Shown here: piece by piece, positions 1 to 6,924 of the stretch | Position numbering within the stretch: the first letter of the stretch is position 1 | Layout of the letters: every line of letters begins with the position of its first letter | Assembly: GCA_030426705.1 (NCBI GenBank) | Contig: JAUHXW010000047.1 | Span: forward strand, 1 to 13,501 | Source: Gammaproteobacteria bacterium | GTDB taxonomy: Bacteria; Pseudomonadota; Gammaproteobacteria; Xanthomonadales; Marinicellaceae | DNA: 13,501 nt | Direction: 5' to 3' | Notes under the pieces: model-generated | Databases searched by the model: none | What the model was told of the DNA's origin: nothing | What the model saw: only the letters and a program-made list of their open reading frames with translations | Program-made: the position numbers and the translations under genes

Positions 1-254
1 TGACGCCATTGGCGGGCAATCGATTCATGGGGAGCGGGTTCCTGTTATGGCCCGGGCGCGGCGCGGGCTTGGTCTACAATGGGCGCCTTGTTACCACATG
101 CCGCCCCCGGTGGCCGAATTCAATGTCCGAGTCCTTCACATTACCCCCGGCCGGGGCGACCGGCAGGGGCTGAACAGCCATGGATGATCCCGGGGATCCA
201 CGCACGCCGAGGCCGTTTTCAGCCGGATTTGCCTGGCTGGGCGCCGCGGTCTCG
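1..254. other. GC-rich stretch without a recognisable gene
   Basis: By hand count positions 1-280 are about 66% GC, while lines sampled just to the right are 47-48%. Short open frames exist on both strands, but none has a recognisable motif, ribosome binding site or clear codon bias. The stretch contains a perfect 12-bp palindrome, CCCCGGCCGGGG, at 145-156. In related gammaproteobacterial operons batD would normally follow on the minus strand, and no sign of it is seen. It may be unrelated DNA joined here by assembly, or a real compositional island. Confidence 0.5.
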
Positions 255-1874
255 CTATTGCGCGCCAATGCCGCCCGGTTGCTGTTGTTCAGCTTGTTGT
301 TTTTGTTGCTGGTCTTCCTGTTGCTCTTCACCGGTTTCAGACTGCTGGTCTTTTTGTGCCTGCTGTTGTTGCTCGCGTTTTTCCTGTTCGCTGCTTTCCT
401 GGTTTTGCTGGTCTTGTTGTTGTTGCTGTTGTTGTTGGTTGTCCTGATTTTGCTCACCATCCTGGTTTTGCTGATCGTTTTGGTCCTGCTGGTTTTGTTG
501 ATTTTGCTGCTGTTGTTGCAATGCTTCTTCAATCAGCTTTTTGTTGTACAGGGTGTCTTCGTCGTCAGGGTTGTAAGTCAGGGCTTGTTCATAGCTTTCT
601 ATGGCGGCTTGATATTCACCAGCTTGTGCCAGCGCATTTCCGCGATTGTAGTGATCTACAAGACTTTGACCATTCTCAGGATACAGGTTTTGCGCGGCTT
701 TGAAATCCTGTTTTTTGTAGGCTGCTGCAGCTTTGATTTTTTGGTTTTCGGCTTTTTGAAAGGCTTTTGTCGGATCATTTTCAAGTTCGCGAAACGCCTG
801 CTGATCTTTGTTTAACCACAAATCATCCCATTCAAAAGCATGGCTGGGTTGGGTGTTGAGCATAAAACCCAAACACAACACCATCAAAATACCACGGCGA
901 TACAACAAGGCCAATAACGGTACAATTAACAAAGCCAGTAAAGGCCCGTCATCGATGAAATTTTCGCCACCCAGTTCATCCTTATTGTCTTCATCGTCGT
1001 TTGCCGGGTTCAATTCATACAATTCATCCCGATCATTACTGTTTGACAACACACTGAAACGTCCCTGACCCATTCTGGCAGCTTCTTGCAAATCATCAAA
1101 ATTGACTTTCGGTATCACAATTTGGCCACGCAGGTCTTTGAGGAAGCCCTGGTTGGTGGGAATCGGCGCACCGGTTGCAGTACCGACAGCCAGCACATGA
1201 ATCACTGTGCCATCATCCGCCACTTGTTTAAGTTTGTCTTCGGCTTTGTACATATCAATGCTGTCAGTTACCAACAGGATTTGACCACGGTTGATGCCTG
1301 CTTGTTCCAACAGCTCTGTGGCTTTGTCCAAAGCAGCCTGGGTATTGGTCCCGGAGACTGGCATGATGCTGGGATCAAGTACATCCATTAACGAGACTAT
1401 GGTTTCGGTGTCATCGGTCAATGGTGTGACCACAAAGGCATCACCTGAGTAAACCACCAAAGCAGTTTGCCCGTCTTTGCGCTGTTCCAGTAAATCCTGA
1501 ATTTTGAACTTGGCTCGTTGTAACCTGGATGGTTTTAAATCATCTGACAACATGCTTTTGGACACATCAAGTGCAATGATCAGGGCCGATTGGTTTTTAA
1601 CCATGGGCACGGGCATTTGTCGCACTGCAGGGCCTGCCAAAGCGACGATGGTCAGGAAAGTGATGGGCCAGTACAACCAGGTCCAGCGCGTGCCTTTGGC
1701 CGAAGTTTGAATTTGCATGGCGGCCAACAATTCAGGATCACAACTTTGTTGCCAACCGTCTTGTCGGCTGGTGTTATTGAGCCAGAAGTATAACAACACA
1801 GCAGCCGGTATCAACAACCACAAAACCTGTGGCCTAAGAAAATGAAAAGCGGTACAGGTGAATTCATCCATCAT
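255..1874 (-). CDS. VWA-TPR membrane protein, BatB-BatC-like fusion with Gln-rich tail
   Basis: A 539-residue inner-membrane protein. Two N-terminal hydrophobic helices (about 10-32 and 66-82) are followed by a von Willebrand A domain (about 97-290) with a complete metal site: D103-V-S-K-S107, T176 in SGT and D204 in TDS. A hydrophobic stretch at about 311-340 is followed by a TPR region (about 375-450, best unit around YNRGNALAQAGEYQAAIESY). The tail from about 453 is roughly half glutamine. In the MoxR/Bat family such proteins are thought to act with the MoxR ATPase in envelope protein assembly or stress tolerance; the exact role is unknown. I chose ATG 1874 because it forms an ATGA overlap with the batA-like stop and has GAGG just upstream; an in-frame upstream start at 1934 would lie inside batA. 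The usual family C-terminus (a PDDPGGLLRRKF-like end, from memory) is absent, and the stop lies in GC-rich DNA, so the 3' end may be truncated or misjoined. Confidence 0.85.
   Translation of the reverse strand: MMDEFTCTAFHFLRPQVLWLLIPAAVLLYFWLNNTSRQDGWQQSCDPELLAAMQIQTSAKGTRWTWLYWPITFLTIVALAGPAVRQMPVPMVKNQSALIIALDVSKSMLSDDLKPSRLQRAKFKIQDLLEQRKDGQTALVVYSGDAFVVTPLTDDTETIVSLMDVLDPSIMPVSGTNTQAALDKATELLEQAGINRGQILLVTDSIDMYKAEDKLKQVADDGTVIHVLAVGTATGAPIPTNQGFLKDLRGQIVIPKVNFDDLQEAARMGQGRFSVLSNSNDRDELYELNPANDDEDNKDELGGENFIDDGPLLALLIVPLLALLYRRGILMVLCLGFMLNTQPSHAFEWDDLWLNKDQQAFRELENDPTKAFQKAENQKIKAAAAYKKQDFKAAQNLYPENGQSLVDHYNRGNALAQAGEYQAAIESYEQALTYNPDDEDTLYNKKLIEEALQQQQQNQQNQQDQNDQQNQDGEQNQDNQQQQQQQQDQQNQESSEQEKREQQQQAQKDQQSETGEEQQEDQQQKQQAEQQQPGGIGAQ
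279..518 (-). repeat. low-complexity CAG/CAA tract coding the Gln-rich tail
   Basis: Imperfect repeats of CAA/CAG codons mixed with AAT and GAT (TTGTTG/CTG on the plus strand) encode a segment of about 80 residues, of which about half are Gln, the rest mostly Asn, Asp, Glu and Lys. Runs of up to eight Gln occur. The opposite strand reads as poly-Leu/Val open frames, which are by-products of the repeat. The tract is prone to slippage and to assembly error. Confidence 0.85.
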
Positions 1875-2839
1875 TGTAACTGCCTCAGCCAAAGGGTAAA
1901 AAACAAAGACAACAACAAACCTGCCAATGGCCAAAAAAACAGTTCCTCGGTGGGTCGATAAAACTGTTCTTCTTCAGCCAAGGGTTCCAGTTCGTCCAAA
2001 ATCGCATAGATTTGTTCCAGTTCTTGGGTGTCTCTGGCACGAAAATATTGTCCCTCGGTGATGGCTGCAATGCGTCGCAGTGTGGCTTCATCCAGATCTG
2101 AAGACGGGTTGATGGTGCGTTGTCCACCAAAAAAACTGTTGACCACCATTTGATCTGCGCCCACGCCAATGGTATAAACTTTCAGTTTCTCGGTACGAGC
2201 CAACTCAGCAGCTTTCAAAGGCTCAATGGCGCCAGCGGTGTTTTGCCCATCGGTCAGCACAATCAACACCCGATTGCCTTCTTCGTTTTCGCGGGCTTTT
2301 TTGACAGCCAGACCAATCGAGTCACCAATGGCTGTAGATTTACCAGCCAAACCAATGGCGGCTTCGTACAATAACGTTTTCACCGTTTTTCGATCAAACG
2401 TCAGTGGAGCCTGCAAATAGGCATTCTCACCAAACAAAATCAAACCGATGCGATCACCCACCCGCCGATCAATGAACTCTCCGGCAACCTTTTTAACCGC
2501 AGTCAATCGGTCCACAGCCTGACCATTGATCATCATGTCCTGTTGTTCCATACTGCCGGAAATATCAATCGCCAGCATCAAATCGCGGCCTTCAATCGGC
2601 AGTGGCACAGCTTCGCCAATCCATTGCGGTCGACTGGCTGCCAACAACAGCAACAACCAGGGTAACCAGTTAAGCCAGGATGCACGACGTTGGTTTTGTC
2701 CTTTTTTCTGACCAAATAAATCATCCAGAAAAGGCGCTTCAATGGTGGTGATGCTGGCCTGTTTAACCCGTGGTAATAATTTAATCAGCAGCGGTAAGGG
2801 TAGTAAAGCGAATACCCAGGGCCAGTAAAAACTATACAT
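1871..2839 (-). CDS. batA: VWA domain membrane protein, BatA-like
   Basis: A 322-residue inner-membrane protein of the BatA type. Two N-terminal hydrophobic helices (about 6-25 and 56-72) precede a VWA domain (about 86-280), and one C-terminal helix (about 300-318) closes the protein. The MIDAS metal site is complete: D92-I-S94-G-S96, T169 in GKSTAIGDS and D197 in LTDGQN. The VWA domain should therefore bind Mg2+ and a partner protein, most likely in the membrane complex served by the MoxR ATPase. The start at 2839 overlaps the DUF4381 gene by 8 nt and has a strong GGAGGT five bases upstream. Its stop overlaps the next gene's start as ATGA. Length and topology match the family. The symbol is by analogy with the Bat aerotolerance operons; no specific function is shown here. 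Confidence 0.88.
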   Translation of the reverse strand: MYSFYWPWVFALLPLPLLIKLLPRVKQASITTIEAPFLDDLFGQKKGQNQRRASWLNWLPWLLLLLAASRPQWIGEAVPLPIEGRDLMLAIDISGSMEQQDMMINGQAVDRLTAVKKVAGEFIDRRVGDRIGLILFGENAYLQAPLTFDRKTVKTLLYEAAIGLAGKSTAIGDSIGLAVKKARENEEGNRVLIVLTDGQNTAGAIEPLKAAELARTEKLKVYTIGVGADQMVVNSFFGGQRTINPSSDLDEATLRRIAAITEGQYFRARDTQELEQIYAILDELEPLAEEEQFYRPTEELFFWPLAGLLLSLFFTLWLRQLQ

Positions 2840-3356
2840 CCTGCACCTCCGACTTCACAGCTTTTGTTTCTTTTGGCGGATTCATGACTTGATGCTGGAT
2901 AAATTGACGCGTGGCTTGTAACAGACCATCGGCGTCGAAATCCGGGTTCTGCTGATAAACGCCGTCGCCTAACACCGTTGCATAGGGTGCAAACAGTTTT
3001 TGTTCCTGAAGTTGATTCAAGTGGTCAATCCATTTTTGGCCTGTCAGCGTAACGGCATGGCTTTGTTGCAATTGAAATTTAACAAACCGACGGAGAAAAA
3101 CTGACAAATCGGCTAACAGTTGTTTTTTGTCGCCATTTTGCTGAAATGCAAATTCAATGGCTGATAACTGTTGGTCGATTTCTTGCCATCGACGTTTTTT
3201 GCGCAGGTGGCCAAACCATTTAAAGATGACCCAAAGCAGCACAATCGACAGCAAAGCAATCAACACCCACCAACCAGGCGCCAAAGGCCAGAAGCCGGGT
3301 TCTGGTGGTAATTTTATGTCCCGCAAGGGTAAAACAGGCATTTCAGGGGCTTGCAT
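2832..3356 (-). CDS. DUF4381 family membrane protein
   Basis: A 174-residue protein with one transmembrane helix (about 28-49: WVLIALLSIVLLWVIF), then a basic stretch (HLRKKRRWQE) and a cytoplasmic-type helical domain. A short proline-rich N-terminus (PLRDIKLPPEPGFWPLAPGW) precedes the helix, the hallmark arrangement of DUF4381 proteins between DUF58 and VWA genes in gammaproteobacterial MoxR operons. The function is unknown; context suggests a structural subunit of the MoxR/VWA membrane complex. An in-frame ATG at 3380 exists, but I prefer 3356: it forms a TGATG overlap with the DUF58 stop and lies downstream of a strong AAGGAGG, whereas 3380 has no ribosome binding site. The gene overlaps the following batA-like gene by 8 nt. 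Confidence 0.85.
   Translation of the reverse strand: MQAPEMPVLPLRDIKLPPEPGFWPLAPGWWVLIALLSIVLLWVIFKWFGHLRKKRRWQEIDQQLSAIEFAFQQNGDKKQLLADLSVFLRRFVKFQLQQSHAVTLTGQKWIDHLNQLQEQKLFAPYATVLGDGVYQQNPDFDADGLLQATRQFIQHQVMNPPKETKAVKSEVQDV
2845..2850 (-). promoter_or_regulatory. strong ribosome binding site for the batA-like gene
   Basis: GGAGGT on the minus strand lies five bases before ATG 2839, inside the last codons of the DUF4381 gene. It supports the 2839 start and independent or coupled re-initiation at this junction. Confidence 0.75.
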
Positions 3357-4330
3357 CAGTTGTTTTGCCCTCCTTGCCATTGGTTAACCCAATTGCTGTA
3401 AGCCAAAGTTGGATTACTCAGGCTATTTTTCAATACATTGACCCAGGCGTAATCCGTTTGCAAGGGTATCAATGGTACACCTGCTTTGATGATACTTTCT
3501 TTCAACGCAGTGAAATGTTGTTGTTGTTTGTTATACAGCTTTTTGATGGTGCGATTTTGTTTGGTGTCTAAAACCCTAGGGCGGCTGTCTGTTTGAACAC
3601 CGTACAATGCGGGTTTGGGTAAACTGTTTTCAAAAGGGTCGCTGACTTTGATGGCCAGCACATCGTTGTGTTTTCTTAATTGCAACAGGTGTCTTTTGGC
3701 ATCCTTGCCCAGGCTATAAAAATCGCTGACCACAACCACCAGGCTGCCGGGTCTGATGATGGTGCGTAATTGTTTCAGGGCTTCATCCAGGTTGTGTTGC
3801 TGATTTTCTGCTTGTTGATTGCGGTCAAAGGCTTTAATCAAATGCGCAGTCATGGCCATCATCCCGCGTTTACCTGCAGTGGCCTTGATGATGTGCACGC
3901 CATGAATGCCAAAAGTCATCACGCCTATTCGATCACCCTGCATTACTGAGGACCAGCCCAATAATGCGGCCACTTTACTGGCCAACACCGATTTGAATTG
4001 TTGGCGGGTGCCAAAGTGCATGCCCAGGTTGGTATCGACTACCAGATAGGTTGGTCGTTCCCTTTCTTCCTGAAATAATTTGGTGTGGGCATCGCCAGTG
4101 CGGGCGGTTACACGCCAGTCCATGTTGCGAATGTCATCACCGGCCTGATAAATTCTGGATTCCAGATAGTCCATGCCACGACCACGAAAGCGTGAATCGT
4201 GTAAACCACTGATGGCTGATGAGGCTTTTTTGATGCTGGTCAGGTTAAATTGTCGGGCATGGTGTCGAGTTCCGACCATTGTTTTGGCCAGAACCTGGGT
4301 GTTTGGATTGGATTTGGCCTCGGTTGCCAT
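3356..4330 (-). CDS. DUF58 domain-containing protein
   Basis: A 324-residue soluble protein of the DUF58 family. The family signature is clear at about 47-77: RFRGRGMDYLESRIYQAGDD, followed by IRNMDWRVTAR. After it comes a VWA-like fold beginning YLVVDTNLGM (95-104), where the metal-site serines of a true DxSxS motif are replaced (D99-T-N-L-G), so metal binding there is doubtful. DUF58 proteins occur almost always beside MoxR ATPases and are probably their partners or substrates; the reaction is not known. The start is ATG 4330, overlapping the moxR stop by one base (TGATG), and the stop overlaps the next start in the same way. No strong ribosome binding site precedes it, so translation probably depends on coupling to moxR. 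Confidence 0.9.
   Translation of the reverse strand: MATEAKSNPNTQVLAKTMVGTRHHARQFNLTSIKKASSAISGLHDSRFRGRGMDYLESRIYQAGDDIRNMDWRVTARTGDAHTKLFQEERERPTYLVVDTNLGMHFGTRQQFKSVLASKVAALLGWSSVMQGDRIGVMTFGIHGVHIIKATAGKRGMMAMTAHLIKAFDRNQQAENQQHNLDEALKQLRTIIRPGSLVVVVSDFYSLGKDAKRHLLQLRKHNDVLAIKVSDPFENSLPKPALYGVQTDSRPRVLDTKQNRTIKKLYNKQQQHFTALKESIIKAGVPLIPLQTDYAWVNVLKNSLSNPTLAYSNWVNQWQGGQNN
3369..3375 (-). promoter_or_regulatory. ribosome binding site that decides the DUF4381 start
   Basis: AAGGAGG on the minus strand sits 12 bases before ATG 3356, within the last codons of the DUF58 gene. It lies downstream of the alternative ATG at 3380, so it can only serve the 3356 start. Confidence 0.65.
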
Positions 4331-5313
4331 CAGGGCAAGGGTACTGTGTTCAACAATTGGTCAATCACCTGATCGACTGTTAAACCTTCGGCCTCAGCTT
4401 CAAATGACAGGATGATGCGGTGACGCAACACATCATGAACAACCGCATGGATATCTTCAGGTAATAAATGATCCCGACCTGATAAAAAGGCCTGTGCACG
4501 TGCACAACGATCCAGCGCGATGGTGGCTCGCGGTGAGCCGCCAAACTCAATTTGGCTGTCTAAAGAGGCATCGTATTTGCCAGGATTTCTGGTGGCCAGA
4601 ATCAATTCCACCATGTATTTTTCCAGGTTTTCGGCCACAAACAGATTCAATATATGTTTTTGGGCGGCAAATATGTGTTCCTGTGTCAGCAGTTGTTGTT
4701 GGCTTTGCTTGTGGTTGAACTCAGCAAGATCTTTTTGCTGAGATAATTTCAGGATGTCCAATTCGGTTTCTGCTTCGGGATAACCAATGGTGACATGCAT
4801 CAAAAAACGATCCAATTGGGCTTCAGGCAATGGATAAGTACCTTCCTGCTCAATCGGATTTTGCGTGGCCATCACCAGAAATAGTTGTGGTAAATCATAA
4901 GTGGTTTTACCCACGGTAATTTGTTGCTCACCCATGGCTTCCAGCAACGCCGATTGTACTTTGGCAGGTGCACGGTTCACCTCGTCTGCCAACACCAGGT
5001 TATGAAACAAAGGCCCTTTTTGGAATTCAAAAGTGGCTGACTGGGCGTGATAGACGTCGGTGCCTGTGAGGTCAGCTGGTAACAAGTCAGGGGTGAACTG
5101 GATGCGGTGAAAATCACCTTCAATACACTCTGAAAGTACTTTAATCGCTGTGGTTTTAGCCAGACCTGGTGCACCTTCTACCAACAAATGACCATGAGAT
5201 AACAAGGCAATCAACAATCGATCCACCAGTTTTTGCTGGCCTAAAATCTGGGTGCCTATGGCTTCTCTGGTGTTTTGAAAAGCCTGTATCAGTTCTGCTG
5301 TATTCTGTTCCAT
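4330..5313 (-). CDS. moxR: MoxR family AAA+ ATPase
   Basis: A 327-residue cytoplasmic AAA+ ATPase, full length for the MoxR family. Walker A is GAPGLAKT (47-54), Walker B is LVLADE (106-111) followed by VNRAP, sensor 1 is N152 in ATQNPIEQEGTYPLPEAQLD, and sensor 2 is R262 in GGSPRAT. A helical lid domain follows. All catalytic positions are present, so it should hydrolyse ATP. MoxR proteins act as chaperone-like remodelling enzymes for partners carrying VWA domains, which are encoded directly downstream here. It is the first gene of the five-gene minus-strand operon, transcribed away from sufT. ATG 5313 has GAGAAG about eight bases upstream, and a hairpin lies further upstream in the leader (5334-5356). 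Confidence 0.95.
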   Translation of the reverse strand: MEQNTAELIQAFQNTREAIGTQILGQQKLVDRLLIALLSHGHLLVEGAPGLAKTTAIKVLSECIEGDFHRIQFTPDLLPADLTGTDVYHAQSATFEFQKGPLFHNLVLADEVNRAPAKVQSALLEAMGEQQITVGKTTYDLPQLFLVMATQNPIEQEGTYPLPEAQLDRFLMHVTIGYPEAETELDILKLSQQKDLAEFNHKQSQQQLLTQEHIFAAQKHILNLFVAENLEKYMVELILATRNPGKYDASLDSQIEFGGSPRATIALDRCARAQAFLSGRDHLLPEDIHAVVHDVLRHRIILSFEAEAEGLTVDQVIDQLLNTVPLP

Positions 5314-5333
5314 AATTATTCTTCTCAGTGATT

Positions 5334-5356
5334 CAACCTCAATCTTTGTGAGGTTG
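5334..5356 (-). promoter_or_regulatory. hairpin or operator-like inverted repeat in the moxR leader
   Basis: CAACCTCA (5334-5341) and TGAGGTTG (5349-5356) form a perfect 8-bp inverted repeat with a 7-base loop. It lies 20 bases upstream of the moxR start codon, just before the ribosome binding site. It could fold in the mRNA leader or be a protein-binding site. A repeat of this size also occurs by chance about once or twice in a window this long, so function is unproven. Confidence 0.4.
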
Positions 5357-5405
5357 CGTATATAGTCATCTCTGAATTTTTCAAGAGCTGCCGATGGATT
5401 GGGTG

Positions 5406-5440
5406 ATTATACAAGAAGCACCAGTATTTAAATGTGTCAA
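5406..5440 (-). promoter_or_regulatory. candidate sigma-70 boxes for the moxR operon
   Basis: On the minus strand a perfect TTGACA (5440-5435) and a perfect TATAAT (5411-5406) occur in the right order. The spacer is 23 bases, however, against the usual 16-18. The -10 box may act with another weak -35, giving a leader of about 85-90 nt that includes the 5334-5356 hairpin. Confidence 0.4.
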
Positions 5441-5484
5441 AAGTAAGCATCACATTTAACAATGCGCACAATTGGCACATGCCA

Positions 5485-5493
5485 TGATAAAAT
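5485..5493 (+). promoter_or_regulatory. candidate extended -10 promoter for sufT
   Basis: TGATAAAAT fits an extended -10 element (TGn plus a five-of-six TATAAT match), 52 bases before the sufT start. No good -35 is seen at the usual spacing, which extended -10 promoters can tolerate. Confidence 0.35.
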
Positions 5494-5544
5494 CTGCGTT
5501 CCTATCATAAGACAACCAAGACCGGAAAAAGGTCGCAAAAAACC

Positions 5545-6096
5545 ATGTACAGTTTGACCAGTGAACCATTTAAATTAGAGCGTGATGTCGAAGCCATAGC
5601 CGTACCCACCGGGGAAACCATTGAATTGCCAGCGGGTGTGGTTGGTTACATCACCCAGGCTTTGGGTGGAAGTTTCACCATTTTTGTCGATGGCAGCATG
5701 TTCATGATATTGGGTCACAATGCCGATGCGTTGGGTAAAGAGCCTTTACCTGCACCTGAACTTCCGGAAAATGCCAGCCAGCAAGATGTCGAAGAAGCGG
5801 TTTGGAACCAGTTAAGAACCGTTTATGATCCGGAAATCCCTGTCAGTATTGTTGAACTGGGCTTGGTTTATGAATGTGAAGTCAAGCCAGCTGAAACTGG
5901 TGGTTATGATGTGTCAATTGATATGACCCTGACCGCACCTGGTTGTGGTATGGGCGATGTATTGGTGTCTGATGCGGCGGCTAAAATCAAATTGATTCCG
6001 GATATCCACACCGTTGATTGCCAAATCGTGTTTGACCCGCCCTGGGACCAGTCGATGATGTCAGAGGAAGCCAAACTCGAAACAGGCATGCTTTGA
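5545..6096 (+). CDS. sufT: SufT, Fe-S cluster assembly/maturation protein (long SufT family, DUF59)
   Basis: A 183-residue cytoplasmic protein matching the long SufT type. A small N-terminal domain (about 1-65, with FTIFVDGSMFMILGHNADAL) precedes a DUF59/MIP18-like domain (about 80-165), recognised by RTVYDPEIPVSIVELGLVYE and by TAPGCGMGDVL with its conserved Cys134. SufT proteins help mature Fe-S proteins, probably in transfer of clusters to targets. The start ATG 5545 has AAAGG 12 bases upstream. No other suf gene is in the window: the neighbours are the divergent moxR operon and a deacetylase gene starting 5 nt after the stop, probably co-transcribed. The usual suf operon, if present, must be elsewhere. 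The N-terminal start fits the family length. Confidence 0.9.
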   Translation: MYSLTSEPFKLERDVEAIAVPTGETIELPAGVVGYITQALGGSFTIFVDGSMFMILGHNADALGKEPLPAPELPENASQQDVEEAVWNQLRTVYDPEIPVSIVELGLVYECEVKPAETGGYDVSIDMTLTAPGCGMGDVLVSDAAAKIKLIPDIHTVDCQIVFDPPWDQSMMSEEAKLETGML

Positions 6097-6101
6097 CAGC
6101 C

Positions 6102-6914
6102 ATGCAAGTACCCATTTTGACATACCATGGCAATGGCATTGATGGTGTTGATTACCATAACAATGACCATGTGGCACTGGCCGCAGATTTGGAGTTGATT
6201 CACCAGATGGGGTTCCAAATCATTTCATTGAGTCAATTACTTGAGTGGCGTCTCGGTAGGCTACCTGATTCAGCAGTGGAACAAGCGGTGGTTTTGACTT
6301 GTGATGATGGCAGCTGGTTTGACTATTATGACGTAGACCACCCACATTATGGCAATCAAACCAGTTTTTTCAATATTCTGAAAAACCATCAAACCAAACA
6401 CCAGCAACTGGTTCACATCAGTAACTTTGTGATTGTATCGCCAGATGCAAGGAAAATACTGGATGAAAAATGCCTGATAGGTCAAGGCTGGTGGACTGAT
6501 GAATGGTGGTATGATGCTCAAAATTCTGGCTTGATGAGCATAGAAAACCACAGCTGGGACCACAACCACGGTGTGCTTGATAACAACAATATCAACGATG
6601 ACACCTTCGCATGTATTGATAACCAATCAGCCTGCGACATCCAAATCAGGCAGTCACAACAACACATCAAAACACATTTCGAAGGCCGGCATCAGGCTGA
6701 ATATTTCGCCTACCCTTACGGCAATTACAGCGATTATTTGCGCCATCAATACCTGCCCGAATACGGTCACCAGCTTGGTCTAAAAGCGGCCCTCACCACT
6801 GAACCGAAACATGTCAACCTGAACAGCGATATTTGGGCCCTGCCAAGGTATGTGTGTAACAATGACTGGCAAAGTGCGGCCGAACTCAGGATAATTCTCA
6901 CGGCTGAAATGTGA
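6102..6914 (+). CDS. polysaccharide deacetylase-like protein (NodB/CE4 type)
   Basis: A 270-residue protein beginning VPILTYHG, the typical first strand of NodB-homology deacetylases. Motif 1 is TCDDG, with Asp68 and Asp69 (usually T[FY]DDG). Motif 2 is HSWDH (150-154), giving the His pair that would bind the metal together with the Asp. FAYPYGNYS (202-210) matches motif 3, which normally carries the catalytic-site Pro/Gly region. The enzymes remove acetyl groups from amino sugars in cell wall or exopolysaccharide. No signal peptide is present, so it acts in the cytoplasm or is exported by another route. A Trp-rich segment (GWWTDEWWYD, 129-138) lies before motif 2. I chose ATG 6102; a TTG at 6093 overlapping the sufT stop is possible. 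It follows sufT by 5 nt, suggesting one transcript, though no functional link to Fe-S assembly is obvious. Confidence 0.8.
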   Translation: MQVPILTYHGNGIDGVDYHNNDHVALAADLELIHQMGFQIISLSQLLEWRLGRLPDSAVEQAVVLTCDDGSWFDYYDVDHPHYGNQTSFFNILKNHQTKHQQLVHISNFVIVSPDARKILDEKCLIGQGWWTDEWWYDAQNSGLMSIENHSWDHNHGVLDNNNINDDTFACIDNQSACDIQIRQSQQHIKTHFEGRHQAEYFAYPYGNYSDYLRHQYLPEYGHQLGLKAALTTEPKHVNLNSDIWALPRYVCNNDWQSAAELRIILTAEM

Positions 6915-6924
6915 TTTAATTCTG

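Noticed and set aside
190..200. CCCGGGGATCC resembles a cloning-vector polylinker (SmaI/BamHI).
   Set aside because: Only 11 bases match and the flanking bases do not continue the polylinker; in GC-rich DNA this can be chance.
74..532. A minus-strand frame shifted from the VWA-TPR frame that stays open into the GC-rich end, suggesting a frameshifted true C-terminus.
   Set aside because: Its sequence is Lys/Asn/Ser low complexity and then unrecognisable GC-rich coding, without the expected family C-terminus. The current frame ends in a normal stop, so a frameshift is not supported over a misjoin.
180..815. A plus-strand open frame of 211 codons rich in Leu, Val and Phe, looking like a membrane protein.
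   Set aside because: It is the reverse-strand reading of the CAG/CAA tract and TPR region of the VWA-TPR gene; the hydrophobicity comes from TTG/CTG triplets, and it has no ribosome binding site or known motif.
1875..1934. An upstream start at 1934 for the VWA-TPR gene.
   Set aside because: It would lie 60 nt inside the batA-like gene; ATG 1874 has an ATGA overlap and GAGG upstream, and the family N-terminus begins there.
3357..3380. An upstream ATG at 3380 giving an 8-residue longer DUF4381 protein.
   Set aside because: It overlaps the DUF58 gene by 25 nt, lacks a ribosome binding site, and lies upstream of the strong AAGGAGG that serves ATG 3356.
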